A stretch of 64,000 bases of DNA from Legionella drozanskii LLAP-1. GTDB taxonomy: Bacteria; Pseudomonadota; Gammaproteobacteria; Legionellales; Legionellaceae. Position numbers and translations under genes: made by a program. Shown in pieces: positions 54,241 to 63,136 of this stretch (the first letter of the stretch is position 1; every line of letters begins with the position of its first letter). The stretch spans positions 165,549 through 229,548 of the forward strand of contig NZ_LNXY01000001.1 in the NCBI RefSeq assembly GCF_001467585.1, read 5' to 3'. A model generated the notes under the pieces. That model was not told the origin of the DNA, searched no databases, and was given only the letters and a program-made list of their open reading frames with translations.

Positions 54241-54402
54241 ATGTTTAAATTTATATGGACTCTTCTTCGTTTACAATTGCTCCGAACTGTGCTTAAAAGA
54301 GTGGCTTTGCATCCTAAATTCAAGCAGCATACCTTTCTTTTAGGACCTCTATTTATTCTTTTAGAATGGTTTTTTACACGCCGTGCGTTTAAAAAACATT
54401 AA
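54241..54402 (+). CDS. 53-residue small membrane-type protein
   Basis: Starts MFKFIWTLLRLQLLRTVLKR and ends LEWFFTRRAFKKH, with GGAG eight bases before the ATG. Two hydrophobic stretches (about 3-15 and 32-46) are flanked by Arg and Lys, so it could be a small inner-membrane protein. It converges with the next gene: stops overlap by four bases. No family known; too short for certainty. Confidence 0.5.
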   Translation: MFKFIWTLLRLQLLRTVLKRVALHPKFKQHTFLLGPLFILLEWFFTRRAFKKH

Positions 54403-54842
54403 AAATTAATTATATTTATAGTTACACCATTTCCATCTTGGCTAAATTGACATTTTGCATGGGTTCTCATCTGTTTAGTCCCTTGCAACAAATTGATTTC
54501 CACAGGGGTTTGGGAGTCGAATTTTTTAAGCCCAACAGCACAAATGTAATAGCCAGACATACTTCTTATTTCAACTCGCTCATGATAGTTATTACCAGAG
54601 AAGCTGCCTTCAATTCTATCGCCTTTTAATATTGCAGCAGAACTAAACAGAGTACTATTTTCCGCTTTTTCAAAATGGTGAACTGAGAAATGAAGTAGGC
54701 CTGCAGGCGCATATTTCTCATAGGAATGATCCGAATAATTGTTTACAACAATGAGGGGATCTTTTTCATCTTGTGCATAGATTAAAGTACTTGACACCAT
54801 AGTCATTACAAACAAAGCAAATTTCAAAATAAGGTTCTTCAT
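54399..54842 (-). CDS. small secreted protein of unknown function
   Basis: 147 residues, signal peptide LILKFALFVMTMVSSTLIYA. The mature part is a beta-rich domain (LIVVNNYSDHSYEKYAP, LLHFSVHHF, GYYICAVGLKKF) ending AKCQFSQDGNGVTINIINF. The end resembles that of the next upstream gene. It follows that gene by 12 bases on the same strand. Function unknown. Confidence 0.7.
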   Translation of the reverse strand: MKNLILKFALFVMTMVSSTLIYAQDEKDPLIVVNNYSDHSYEKYAPAGLLHFSVHHFEKAENSTLFSSAAILKGDRIEGSFSGNNYHERVEIRSMSGYYICAVGLKKFDSQTPVEINLLQGTKQMRTHAKCQFSQDGNGVTINIINF

Positions 54843-54854
54843 GAGTTAAATCCT

Positions 54855-55397
54855 CTAATTATTCGTCACATTAATAGTGATGACTTGATCAGCCATTGAG
54901 AAAGTACAGCGAGCGGGTTTAACAGAAGGATCTGGTTGATAAGGATCATTGACCAACCAATTCGCTGATAATAATTTTGAGGTATTTCTATCAAGAGTTA
55001 CTTGCAGAATACAAAATGAAGTTTCTCCGTTTTGAGAGTCATGAAAAATATCAATATTTGTGGTGCTTAATTCGCCTTCAGAAATAGAAGAGTCCTTTAA
55101 ATTCTGATTGTGATCTTCTGCTATCAATTGGCCAGGTGGGCCGTCATTTTCACCATGAATAAACGTCTCTAACTCTGTTTGTAAATCAAGACCTCCCGAC
55201 TGTGTAAGATTAGGAAAACACATACCAAAATTCCATATGAACATGCCCAAACCATGTCTCCAAAAAATTTCTGAAGCTCCATCAGATACATCGGTCTTTA
55301 TAATAACTTTAACGTCAGGCAAAATGGATACTTGGCCATAAGCAAGAGGTGATAAAGCAATGCAGAATGCAGCTATAATTGGGGGAAATCTAAACAT
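54855..55397 (-). CDS. small secreted protein of unknown function, paired with the next gene
   Basis: 180 residues, signal peptide FPPIIAAFCIALSPLAYG. The body is rich in short strands, with two Cys before the end (SFCILQVTL and ARCTFSMADQVITINVTNN). The C-terminal C-x-F-S...ITINV-N pattern is shared with the following gene, suggesting a diverged duplication or a shared fold. First gene of the pair; a weak ribosome site precedes the ATG. Function unknown. Confidence 0.68.
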   Translation of the reverse strand: MFRFPPIIAAFCIALSPLAYGQVSILPDVKVIIKTDVSDGASEIFWRHGLGMFIWNFGMCFPNLTQSGGLDLQTELETFIHGENDGPPGQLIAEDHNQNLKDSSISEGELSTTNIDIFHDSQNGETSFCILQVTLDRNTSKLLSANWLVNDPYQPDPSVKPARCTFSMADQVITINVTNN

Positions 55398-55598
55398 AAA
55401 GACCGTATCCTAGAGGATCAATTTGGTCTCATTTTAACTAAAACAATCTAGTTGGTCAAAGTTTAATTTAAAAGGTTAAAAATAGCACTAGATAACTGCA
55501 AAAACGGCAACCTTTAGAATCGGACCAACTATCCACATAATTTATAATTTGTTATAATATTAACCATATTGTAAATTATCTGTTATAAGGAAGATAAA

Positions 55599-56069
55599 AT
55601 GCGTTCTAAATTTCATATTTTCCAATGCCCCTGGCTAAAAAATTTTATATCTGCATGTAATAAAATTGAATCAGACCCAAATTATCAACCTTATATAACG
55701 GATAGAGAATTACTCCTGCTAGTTGTAGATGAAAATGGTGATGCAAGGCATACTCCCAGAAGGAGTGCTCTAGCAATCCAACCCATGGATTCAATTCCTC
55801 TAGCGGCTGATAAGAGTTCACTGGGGGCATTATATCAAATCAAAATTGCGAAAAAGGATTGTATCGATGATTCAGATTATCCTGTTTGGTATATTGATAA
55901 CTCAGCAGTAATATTAATTAATAAAAAAGGAGAAATTTCTTTACATACTAGTGAGAATGCTAAAAGTGGAAATTTCACTTCCCCATTATCACATTTATCC
56001 ATAGAGAAATTTTTAAACTCTCCGTGCTTACATTATCCAGAAGAAAAAAATAACGTTTATAACTTTTGA
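55599..56069 (+). CDS. hypothetical protein
   Basis: 156 residues, no signal peptide or membrane segment and no recognised family. AAGGAAG lies upstream of the ATG. Segments such as LLLLVVDENGDARHTPRRSALAI and WYIDNSAVILINKKGEISL suggest a soluble alpha/beta domain. It ends in EEKNNVYNF. Low G+C. Neighbours give no clue; it may be an effector or accessory protein. Confidence 0.6.
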   Translation: MRSKFHIFQCPWLKNFISACNKIESDPNYQPYITDRELLLLVVDENGDARHTPRRSALAIQPMDSIPLAADKSSLGALYQIKIAKKDCIDDSDYPVWYIDNSAVILINKKGEISLHTSENAKSGNFTSPLSHLSIEKFLNSPCLHYPEEKNNVYNF

Positions 56070-56214
56070 AAATCCTTATCTTCCCCCTCAGTCGGGAACC
56101 CTAATCAAAAGGATCCTCTCTAATTAGTCAATATTTTAACGATACAATTTGGTCATAACTCAGATTATCGCTAAGATTTTGGCTAAAACTGAATTAAGCG
56201 CATTGGCTATTGAG

Positions 56215-56271
56215 TTACTCTACCCATTTGGCACGCCTCTCCAGTGCCGCGCGAATCTCCTTCTCTCCCAT
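56215..56271 (-). pseudogene. 18-codon gene remnant with a strong ribosome site
   Basis: ATG 56271 has a near-perfect AAAGGAGGA ahead of it, but the frame ends after 18 codons (MGEKEIRAALERRAKWVE). The sequence looks like the first helix of a SnoaL/NTF2-like protein, so this is probably the head of a gene whose rest was deleted. The 407 bases from 56070 to 56476 hold only this and the hairpin at 56439. Confidence 0.4.
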
Positions 56272-56438
56272 AGATTCCTCCTTTGACTATGCGAATGTAA
56301 TTGCGAAGAATCTTGTAAGCTTAACATAGTATACTCTTCATACTTTTTAAGGCTAAAGATACCTAAGTTAAGAGTAATTTTAAATATAATCAATACAGGA
56401 TCTTTGGAGCAGTGTGTAGTCCAACCGCTCTTAGAAGC

Positions 56439-56462
56439 CTACCCTTCAGTAATTAAGGGTAG
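56439..56462 (-). terminator. hairpin after the ABC-F gene
   Basis: Inverted repeat CTACCCTT / AAGGGTAG with an 8-base loop, 15 bases beyond the ABC-F stop on the minus strand. No long T-run; likely terminator. Confidence 0.5.
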
Positions 56463-56476
56463 CTAGTCAACCGACT

Positions 56477-58084
56477 CTATGCCGTAGCAAGGTAATCTTG
56501 TCCATACTGTTCTAAATAATCATGGTAATTACCGAGAAAATTCTGCACACCATGTTGCTCAGTTAATACAATAACACGCGTTGCAATATCATCAATAAAA
56601 TAACGATTATGACTTACAAATAATACTGTTCCTGGAAACAGTTGGATTGCTTCGATTAAAGCATCTATTGACTCAAGATCCAAATGGTTGGTTGGCTCAT
56701 CAAATATCAGAACATTATGTTTTTCTAAAATTAATTTGGCCATAATTAACCGGGCAGACTCCCCACCACTTAATACCCCAATTTTTTTATCTACATCTGA
56801 TCCACGAAACAATACTTGCCCAAGCACTTTTCTAATTTCCTGTCCAGGTGCAGCAATATTATCTTCCATCCATTGCAATACAGATTGTTCTGGAATTAAC
56901 TGAGTTCGATAATCTTGTGCAAAATAACCCACACTGACAGTATCACTCCATTCAAAATCTCCCTGATCGGCATAGAGTTCTCTTAATAAAATTTTCAGTA
57001 ATGTTGATTTTCCAATTCCATTAGGTCCAATAACTGCACATTTATCGCCACGGTGTATGTTAAAAGATACATTTTTTAATAATACGCGTTCATCAAATTT
57101 TTTGTGTAGCTGCTCGACTTTAACAACCAATTTACCCGAAGATTTTTTGTGCTGGAAATTAAAATAAGGTTTGAAAATATTGGAGTCTTTAATCTCAACT
57201 AATTCAATACGATCTATCATTTTTTGACGTGAAGCGGCTTGGCTTGCTTTACTTGCTTTTGCCCCAAACCGGTCAACAAAACCTTGTAACGCTTCTATGC
57301 GTTTTTCCTGGTTTTTCAACTCGCTTTGTTTCAATCGTAATCGTTCTTCTTTCGCGAAACAAAACTTGTCATAATTTCCTGGATAATCCAGTACGGTATC
57401 ATAATCAATATCAAGTATATTGGTGGAGGTATTATTGAGAAAACTTCTATCATGGGAAATAAAAATTAATAATCCTTTAAACGATGTTTTCAAAAACTCT
57501 TCCAACCATGCAATGGATATAATATCCAAATGGTTGGTTGGTTCATCCAACAACATAATATCCGGTTTTTGATAAAGAACCTGTGCCAATAAAACTCGTA
57601 GTTTGTAACCACCCGATAAAGCACTCAGCGGACCATAATGGAATTTTTCGGCAATACCTAAACCTAGCAATAAATTTTTTACGGTAGATTCTGCTTCATA
57701 ACCGCCTTGATTCATCACTATTTCTTCTAATTCACTTAAACGGTAGCCATCTTCCTCACTAAAGGTTTCTTTAGCATATAAGCTCTCTTTTTCACAGAGG
57801 GCGTCCCATAAAACGGCATTTCCACGAATAACCACATCAACGAGGCGATCTTTTTCATAACGAAAATGATCTTGCTTCAAAATACCTATTTTATGATTTT
57901 TTGCTTTTTCCACAGAGCCCTGAGAGGCTTGCTCTTCGCCGGCTAAAATTTTTAAAAAAGTAGACTTTCCGGTCCCATTGGCACCGACTACACCATAACG
58001 TTGAGTGGGCAATAAGATCAAATCCACATTTTGGAATAACGATTTTGGTCCAAACTGCATACCTATATTTTTTACATCTAACAT
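56477..58084 (-). CDS. ybiT: ABC-F family ATPase (YbiT-like)
   Basis: 535 residues with two complete ABC domains and no membrane part. First Walker A GANGTGKSTFLK, signature LSGGYKLRVLLAQ and LLDEPTNHLD; second Walker A GPNGIGKSTLLK, signature LSGGESARLIMAK and IFDEPTNHLD. The linker between the domains is Lys/Arg-rich, as in ribosome-binding ABC-F factors. It should act on the ribosome to aid translation of difficult sequences. The start at ATG 58084 is preferred with GAGG nine bases upstream; GTG 58099 is possible. It follows a cold-shock gene by 24 bases and is probably co-transcribed. Confidence 0.9.
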   Translation of the reverse strand: MLDVKNIGMQFGPKSLFQNVDLILLPTQRYGVVGANGTGKSTFLKILAGEEQASQGSVEKAKNHKIGILKQDHFRYEKDRLVDVVIRGNAVLWDALCEKESLYAKETFSEEDGYRLSELEEIVMNQGGYEAESTVKNLLLGLGIAEKFHYGPLSALSGGYKLRVLLAQVLYQKPDIMLLDEPTNHLDIISIAWLEEFLKTSFKGLLIFISHDRSFLNNTSTNILDIDYDTVLDYPGNYDKFCFAKEERLRLKQSELKNQEKRIEALQGFVDRFGAKASKASQAASRQKMIDRIELVEIKDSNIFKPYFNFQHKKSSGKLVVKVEQLHKKFDERVLLKNVSFNIHRGDKCAVIGPNGIGKSTLLKILLRELYADQGDFEWSDTVSVGYFAQDYRTQLIPEQSVLQWMEDNIAAPGQEIRKVLGQVLFRGSDVDKKIGVLSGGESARLIMAKLILEKHNVLIFDEPTNHLDLESIDALIEAIQLFPGTVLFVSHNRYFIDDIATRVIVLTEQHGVQNFLGNYHDYLEQYGQDYLATA

Positions 58085-58108
58085 CAACCCCTGCCTCACT
58101 TCACTATT

Positions 58109-58315
58109 TTAGAGAATAATATTTACCTGTGTAGCAAATTCACCTCTTTCACCCTGTTTAAGGACGTAATTAACACGTTGCCCTTCTTTTAGTTCTTTGT
58201 AACCGGTAGTTTGAACCTCAGAAAAGTGAACAAAAATCTCTTTGCCCTGCGATTCTGGAGAAATAAAACCATAACCTTTTATTTTGTTAAAACGTATAAC
58301 AGTACCAATCTGCAT
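58109..58315 (-). CDS. cold-shock-domain protein
   Basis: 68 residues, single cold-shock domain: RFNKIKGYGFISPE (RNP1 KGYGFI) and EIFVHFSEV (RNP2). The N-terminus (MQIGTVIRFNK) differs from CspA-type genes, and there is an extra EGQRVNYVLKQGERGE. Two bases of context place it directly upstream of the ABC-F gene; both may help translation under stress. Confidence 0.92.
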   Translation of the reverse strand: MQIGTVIRFNKIKGYGFISPESQGKEIFVHFSEVQTTGYKELKEGQRVNYVLKQGERGEFATQVNIIL

Positions 58316-58552
58316 CCAATGTTCCTAATGTATAAATAAAACAAAAAGACTGAATTAAAGTCTAATTGTGTGAATAGAGGTGCAATTTTAACATTATTTA
58401 GATTAATTAACACTTAACTTTCAATTTTAGTTCCATGTTTAAAAATACTGAATAGGAAAAAAACATAATTAACCCAGTCCAAAAACAAACTGTTTCAAAA
58501 TTGAACTGAAAATGTTAGTCTACCTTTAATTTATAAAACACAAGTGCTTCCA

Positions 58553-59959
58553 ATGATTCAATCCGAATTCACCAATCAAGAACTATCTTTCTCCCAGTTA
58601 CCCTTGCGTCAAGAATTAATAGAAAGTCTCGCTTCTTTAAATTATGACAATATGACTCCTATTCAAAAACAAAGTCTTCCCATAATCCTTAAAAATGAGG
58701 ATATCATTGCTCAGGCAAAAACAGGGAGTGGAAAGACGGCTGCTTTTGGTTTATCTCTATTAAATAATTTAAAGATCTCCTTTTTTGGAGTCCAAGGCTT
58801 GGTTCTTTGCCCTACTCGTGAACTCGCAGAGCAAGTCAGTCAAGCAATCCGTCGATTAGCCTGCTTGATGCCTAACGTTAAAATTATTAATTTGTCCGGT
58901 GGCATACCGATGAAACCGCAGCTAAACTCATTAAGACACGGGGCACATATCATAGTAGGAACACCGGGAAGAGTTCTTAAGCACTTAAATAATTCCTCTT
59001 TAGACTTAAGCAAACTTCGAGCTTTAGTTTTAGATGAAGCAGATAGAATGCTGGATATGGGATTTTTTGATGACATCAGCAGCATTATTTCTGCTTGTCC
59101 CAAACAACGTCAAACCTTACTTTTTTCTGCGACCTATCCTGAAGAAATCAAACAACTATCAAAACAGTTCATGGTTAACCCCAAAGAAATCTTTATTGAA
59201 ACGCCTCCTACGGAAATGGATATAGAACAACGTTTTTATGAAGTAACCAAGCCCGATCAGAAATTTTCCTTATTGAAATCATTATTGTTACACTTTAAAC
59301 CAGTTTCAACTTTAATCTTTTGTAATACCAAACAACAAACAACGGATGTGACAAGCGAACTTATCCATGAAGGCTTTAGCGCTATCTCTTTAAATGGGGA
59401 TATGGAGCAAATCGATCGCGATCTGGCTATCTTGCGATTTGCCAATCATAGTTGTTCAATCCTGGTCGCAACTGACGTTGCAGCTCGAGGCATTGATATT
59501 AAAGAACTTCCTGCCGTGATTAATTTTGATCTCGCCTTTGATCACGATGTTCATGTTCATCGTATAGGCCGAACTGGACGCGCTGGGAATAAAGGCCTTG
59601 CTTTAAGTATTACAATCCCTGCAGATGCACAAAGAATTCGCGCTATTGAAGATAATTTTCTGCACCCTATTCTCTGGGGAAATAGTGATGAACTTGAAAA
59701 CCATCATGACAGTCGATTAGTACCAGAAATGGTTACCCTATGCCTTGCTGCCGGTAAAAAAGATAAAATTCGACCGGGAGATATTCTAGGAGCATTGACC
59801 AAAGATGCAGGATTAGCAGGAGACACTATTGGCAAAATTAATGTCACAGCCCTACACTCCTATGTAGCAATTCATCACAACCACGTCGAAAAAGCTCAAC
59901 AATATCTACAACATGGGAAATTGAAAGGACGCAAAGTGAATGTTCATAAAATTAAGTAA
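58553..59959 (+). CDS. dbpA: DEAD-box RNA helicase DbpA
   Basis: 468 residues. The Q motif and helicase motifs are complete: AKTGSGKTAAF (I), PTRELAEQ (Ia), VGTPGRVL (Ib), VLDEADRMLD (II), FSATYP (III), then motif V and VI HRIGRTGRAGN. The C-terminal domain (LCLAAGKKDKIRPGDILGALTKDAGLAGDTIGKINVTALHSYVAI) is the DbpA RNA-binding domain that recognises hairpin 92 of 23S rRNA. Acts in 50S subunit maturation. The start is ATG 58553; GTG 58544 is an alternative. Confidence 0.94.
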   Translation: MIQSEFTNQELSFSQLPLRQELIESLASLNYDNMTPIQKQSLPIILKNEDIIAQAKTGSGKTAAFGLSLLNNLKISFFGVQGLVLCPTRELAEQVSQAIRRLACLMPNVKIINLSGGIPMKPQLNSLRHGAHIIVGTPGRVLKHLNNSSLDLSKLRALVLDEADRMLDMGFFDDISSIISACPKQRQTLLFSATYPEEIKQLSKQFMVNPKEIFIETPPTEMDIEQRFYEVTKPDQKFSLLKSLLLHFKPVSTLIFCNTKQQTTDVTSELIHEGFSAISLNGDMEQIDRDLAILRFANHSCSILVATDVAARGIDIKELPAVINFDLAFDHDVHVHRIGRTGRAGNKGLALSITIPADAQRIRAIEDNFLHPILWGNSDELENHHDSRLVPEMVTLCLAAGKKDKIRPGDILGALTKDAGLAGDTIGKINVTALHSYVAIHHNHVEKAQQYLQHGKLKGRKVNVHKIK

Positions 59960-59973
59960 ATGCTCTAGCTCAA

Positions 59974-60825
59974 TTAATTATCGGCCTTGTTCTTTTTACG
60001 ACGTAACCGAATGCCATTTTCTTCGATATCAATTTCGTTATGTTTATAAAGGTGACCAATCGCAGCTTTGAAACCTTTTTTACTTTCACCGAACATGCGT
60101 TTTATATCCAGAGAGGGGCTCTTATCGTGCAAGGGCAAAAAGCCACCCGCCTCCTGTAGCTCCTTAAGTATTTGCGTTGCTAGCTCATGAATTCGATCTT
60201 GACCAATTTTTCTCAAGACTACATCTATTTTGCCATCTTCTCGTATCGTTTTAATGTAACCTTGAATTTTTGCGCCATAATTGAGGCGTTGAAAAATATC
60301 ACCAGCGTGAATTAAACCCCAGTGACTGTTATTAATAATAACTTTCGTCCCTAATAGAGTAGACTCTGCTATCAAAAGATTCACCTCTTCTCCCTGTTTA
60401 AAATGGGGCTGAGACTTATCTAAAAAATCATCGAGTTTAGAACTAGCAATGATACGATTTTGATTATCTTGTTTCACATAGACGAGATAAGATTTATCCT
60501 TCTCCATAGGCCGTTGTTGTAGCGCTCGAGGGACTAATAAATCCTTATCCAAACCCCAATCAAGAAAGGCACCGACAGAATTGACATCAATAACTTTTAA
60601 AAAAGCGTAGTCACCTAACTGCGCAAAAGGGGTCTTTGTGGTAGCGATAATTTTATCTTCCGAATCAAAGTAAATAAAAACATCTACTTGGTCATTAATC
60701 GTTACGCCTTTTGGCACAAATTTGTTGGGTAATAGAATTTCACCAAAATTTTCTCCATTTAAATAGAGTCCAAACGGTACCTCTTTTATTACTCTTAATT
60801 TATTGTATTTACCTATTTTAATCAT
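59974..60825 (-). CDS. CvfB-like S1 RNA-binding protein
   Basis: 283-residue protein of the CvfB/YitL type: tandem S1-like domains (LRVIKEVPFGLYLNGENFGEILLPNKFVPKG, FLKVIDVNSVGAFLDWGLDKDLLVP, GYIKTIREDGKIDVVLRKIG) and a C-terminal winged helix (IKRMFGESKKGFKAAIGHLYKHNEI). It binds RNA; CvfB regulates virulence in Staphylococcus, but in Gammaproteobacteria the role is unknown. Convergent with dbpA with a 14-base gap. Confidence 0.9.
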   Translation of the reverse strand: MIKIGKYNKLRVIKEVPFGLYLNGENFGEILLPNKFVPKGVTINDQVDVFIYFDSEDKIIATTKTPFAQLGDYAFLKVIDVNSVGAFLDWGLDKDLLVPRALQQRPMEKDKSYLVYVKQDNQNRIIASSKLDDFLDKSQPHFKQGEEVNLLIAESTLLGTKVIINNSHWGLIHAGDIFQRLNYGAKIQGYIKTIREDGKIDVVLRKIGQDRIHELATQILKELQEAGGFLPLHDKSPSLDIKRMFGESKKGFKAAIGHLYKHNEIDIEENGIRLRRKKNKADN

Positions 60826-61207
60826 TTATCTACTCACTTAATCTATGACCAGGTACTCTCAAAAGCCTGATTACCGTTGCCTCGTAATGTCCCTGTTAGA
60901 CCACTGCAGACAGTTGTTTAAACCATTCTTGAACAGTACCTTCATGGGAATAAATTGGGCTTAAAGAAACAATCCTTAATTAACCAAAATGTTGGGTTCA
61001 TATAATTTTAATTTACTACCCGTCATATAGATTATCAAAAATCTCCCACAGCCTGCCTGCTTTTAGCTCAGGAAAGTTTTTGGAATATTCTATACCTTAT
61101 TGGGATATATAAGGAGATTATTATAGGTTATATTATTGGATGGCTATTAGGCTTTCCTATTAGTACCCTAATTTGGCCAGTCTCTCAATTATAAAAAGGA
61201 TTTTATT
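60826..61207. other. 382-base region with a possible ultra-short membrane peptide
   Basis: Mostly featureless. A consensus AAGGAG at 61111-61116 is followed by an open frame with no ATG, GTG or TTG (61123-61194, ATA start, 23 residues, GYIIGWLLGFPISTLIWPV) ending just before the next gene's own ribosome site (AAAAAGGA). It may be a hydrophobic leader peptide or part of the 5' region of the following gene. Confidence 0.35.
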
Positions 61208-61855
61208 ATGAATAATGATTTAACTCATTCAAAATGTGATTTTTCACCGCATATCTCTTGGTCTGCCATTTTTTCAGGAGCATTTATTGGCGTGGGGCTT
61301 GGCTTTTTACTCCAGCTCTATGGAGTAGCAATTGGTCTAAGTGTCTTTAATGCATCTCCTAATGGCACAACTGCTATTGCTATAGGAGGTTTAATTGGAT
61401 TTTTAATTGGAGTCATTATCTCTATGGGCAGTGCAGGATTTGTCGCTGGCTATTTAGGCCGCTCACATCACTGTCATTGTCACGGTGGAGTAATTTATGG
61501 CTTTTTGACATGGAGCATCGCCCTTTTATTAAGTGCTCTTATGATAATGCCTTTATCACATTATACTTCTGCTTATACTAAAAATTTAGCACCTACTATA
61601 TCTGTTGATCAGTCTTCGCCTCAACCTATTGCGATAACTTCAAGTGCAAACTCAAGCAGTTCAAATATGGCAATGGAGAATAATCAAACCAATGTGAAAG
61701 TTACACCAAATACCCTCACAGGAAGCTCTTGGATTATGTTTATGCTCTTTTTTATTGGTGCTATCTCAAGTTGTATTGGTGCGTGTATGAGTATGAAATG
61801 CAAGCAAGTTTGTCATGAAGCTCCTACTGAATCCACTCAACGACCAGTTATTTAA
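61208..61855 (+). CDS. membrane protein of unknown function
   Basis: 215 residues, no signal peptide. Four predicted helices: IFSGAFIGVGLGFLLQLYGVA, GGLIGFLIGVIISMGSAGFVAGYL, IYGFLTWSIALLLSALMIM, and a last one SSWIMFMLFFIGAISSCIGAC near the C-terminus. Between helices 2 and 3 is a His/Cys-rich loop (RSHHCHCHGG) that could bind metal. A polar Ser/Asn/Gln-rich segment of about 50 residues separates helices 3 and 4. No family recognised with certainty. Confidence 0.75.
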   Translation: MNNDLTHSKCDFSPHISWSAIFSGAFIGVGLGFLLQLYGVAIGLSVFNASPNGTTAIAIGGLIGFLIGVIISMGSAGFVAGYLGRSHHCHCHGGVIYGFLTWSIALLLSALMIMPLSHYTSAYTKNLAPTISVDQSSPQPIAITSSANSSSSNMAMENNQTNVKVTPNTLTGSSWIMFMLFFIGAISSCIGACMSMKCKQVCHEAPTESTQRPVI

Positions 61856-61928
61856 TAATTAAGGTCAGAGAGCAACCCTCTCTGACTATTATAAAATTTT
61901 AAAAGCTTAGGTAGCATATACTTTTATC

Positions 61929-62150
61929 CTATTCCTTTATTTGCTGAAGTTCATAATTAATATAGTCTTCCATTAAACTGATAATGTCTTTCTGAGCATC
62001 CAACTCATTAAGATTTTCGGTATAAAATTTTCTTGCATAACCGAATGAGTCGTTTTTTTTTCGAATATCCCCATCTGCTGCAAACAAATTAGACTGTATT
62101 TTTTTTATTTCATAAGAACCTAAAAAACCCTTATATTCAAAGCTTACCAT
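61929..62150 (-). CDS. small hypothetical protein
   Basis: 73 residues (MVSFEYKGFLGSYEIKKIQ ... DIISLMEDYINYELQQIKE). Soluble, no signal. GAAAGGGGG-like purines lie ahead of the ATG. No family known, but composition and length suggest a true small protein. It lies between the membrane protein gene and pncC. Confidence 0.6.
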   Translation of the reverse strand: MVSFEYKGFLGSYEIKKIQSNLFAADGDIRKKNDSFGYARKFYTENLNELDAQKDIISLMEDYINYELQQIKE

Positions 62151-62306
62151 TTGTACTCCCCCTTTTACTCACTTGATAGGGTGATCAATTAACGATTAAA
62201 ACTTCCGCTTAAATTTTAAAATACAACTAAACAATAGACTTAATACTGTTGGATTGCAGCCAATTATTTAAATTTTTACAAATAATCTCGATTTGAACCA
62301 CTTTCT

Positions 62307-62810
62307 TTAAATATTAGAATATTTTTTCTGTATTTCATCATAAAAATTCATTAATCCTTCTAAAGCAATTTTTGCCGCATTTAATTCTAATTCTTTCCTT
62401 GATCCTTTTAACCAAAAAGTCTGAGACCGTATTTTAACTCTATTATTGTTAATGATTCCCCACGCAAGACAGATAGTTCCGGGCTGAATGCCATCCATGG
62501 ATTTTTTGCCAGTAATTCCAGTAGTAGCAACACCAATTGTTCCTTTCCTTTTTTTCAGTACCCCTATAAGCATTTCACAAGCAACTTGTTCACTAGTTAG
62601 GGTATATTTATTAATTGTATTTTGCCTAACACCTAAGATGGATTTTTTTGCTGCTTCGGAATACACGACATAACCAGCTTCTACACAATCACCACATCCT
62701 TCCTGTTCGGCGAGGAGAGAGAGAATTTTTCCTGCCGTACAAGACTCTGCGGTAATTAATTTGAGTTCATTTTTTTTAAGAAAATTAATGACTTCTTTTG
62801 CTAACTTCAT
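62307..62810 (-). CDS. pncC: CinA C-terminal-type nicotinamide-nucleotide amidohydrolase
   Basis: 167-residue stand-alone CinA C-terminal (PncC) domain: LITAESCTAGKILSLLAE carries the active-site Ser of the family; ATTGITGKKSMDGIQPGTICLAW is the second signature. It hydrolyses nicotinamide mononucleotide to nicotinate mononucleotide, feeding the NAD cycle. No N-terminal CinA (MoaB-like) domain. It shares the NAD theme with nadE at 47 kb but lies far away. Confidence 0.9.
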   Translation of the reverse strand: MKLAKEVINFLKKNELKLITAESCTAGKILSLLAEQEGCGDCVEAGYVVYSEAAKKSILGVRQNTINKYTLTSEQVACEMLIGVLKKRKGTIGVATTGITGKKSMDGIQPGTICLAWGIINNNRVKIRSQTFWLKGSRKELELNAAKIALEGLMNFYDEIQKKYSNI

Positions 62811-62872
62811 TATGGAATTTCCTCAAATAGTGATTAGTCAATGCAAAATTTATTCCTTTTAAAAAAGAATAA

Positions 62873-63079
62873 TTAAAAATATTCAGCAAAGGTTCTTTTT
62901 ACGAACATCTAGGGTTTTCTGGAGGAAAGGCTCAGTTTGCACGAGCTCCTTATACTGATATTGACTTATTGTTATTCAAAAAGGAATTTCAGATGAAAAT
63001 GGGATACGCAATCCATGGGCTATGGTCTTGTAAAGTTCAAAATCCCACTATAAAAGAAAGTTTTCCTGAAGTGAGATAA
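62873..63079 (+). pseudogene. 5'-truncated remnant of a coding sequence
   Basis: An open frame of 68 codons without a start at its head: KGSFYEHLGFSGGKAQFAR, DIDLLLFKKEFQMKMGYAIHG and ending KESFPEVR. Composition and codon use look like real protein, but no family was recognised and no ribosome site precedes it. Its only ATG (mid-frame) would leave 27 residues. Probably the tail of a deleted gene; the rest of the 62811-63136 gap is empty. Confidence 0.4.
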
Positions 63080-63136
63080 AAAAACAAAGTGCATAAAATG
63101 CACTTTTAAAATGAATCCATTAAATGATGTAAGTTA

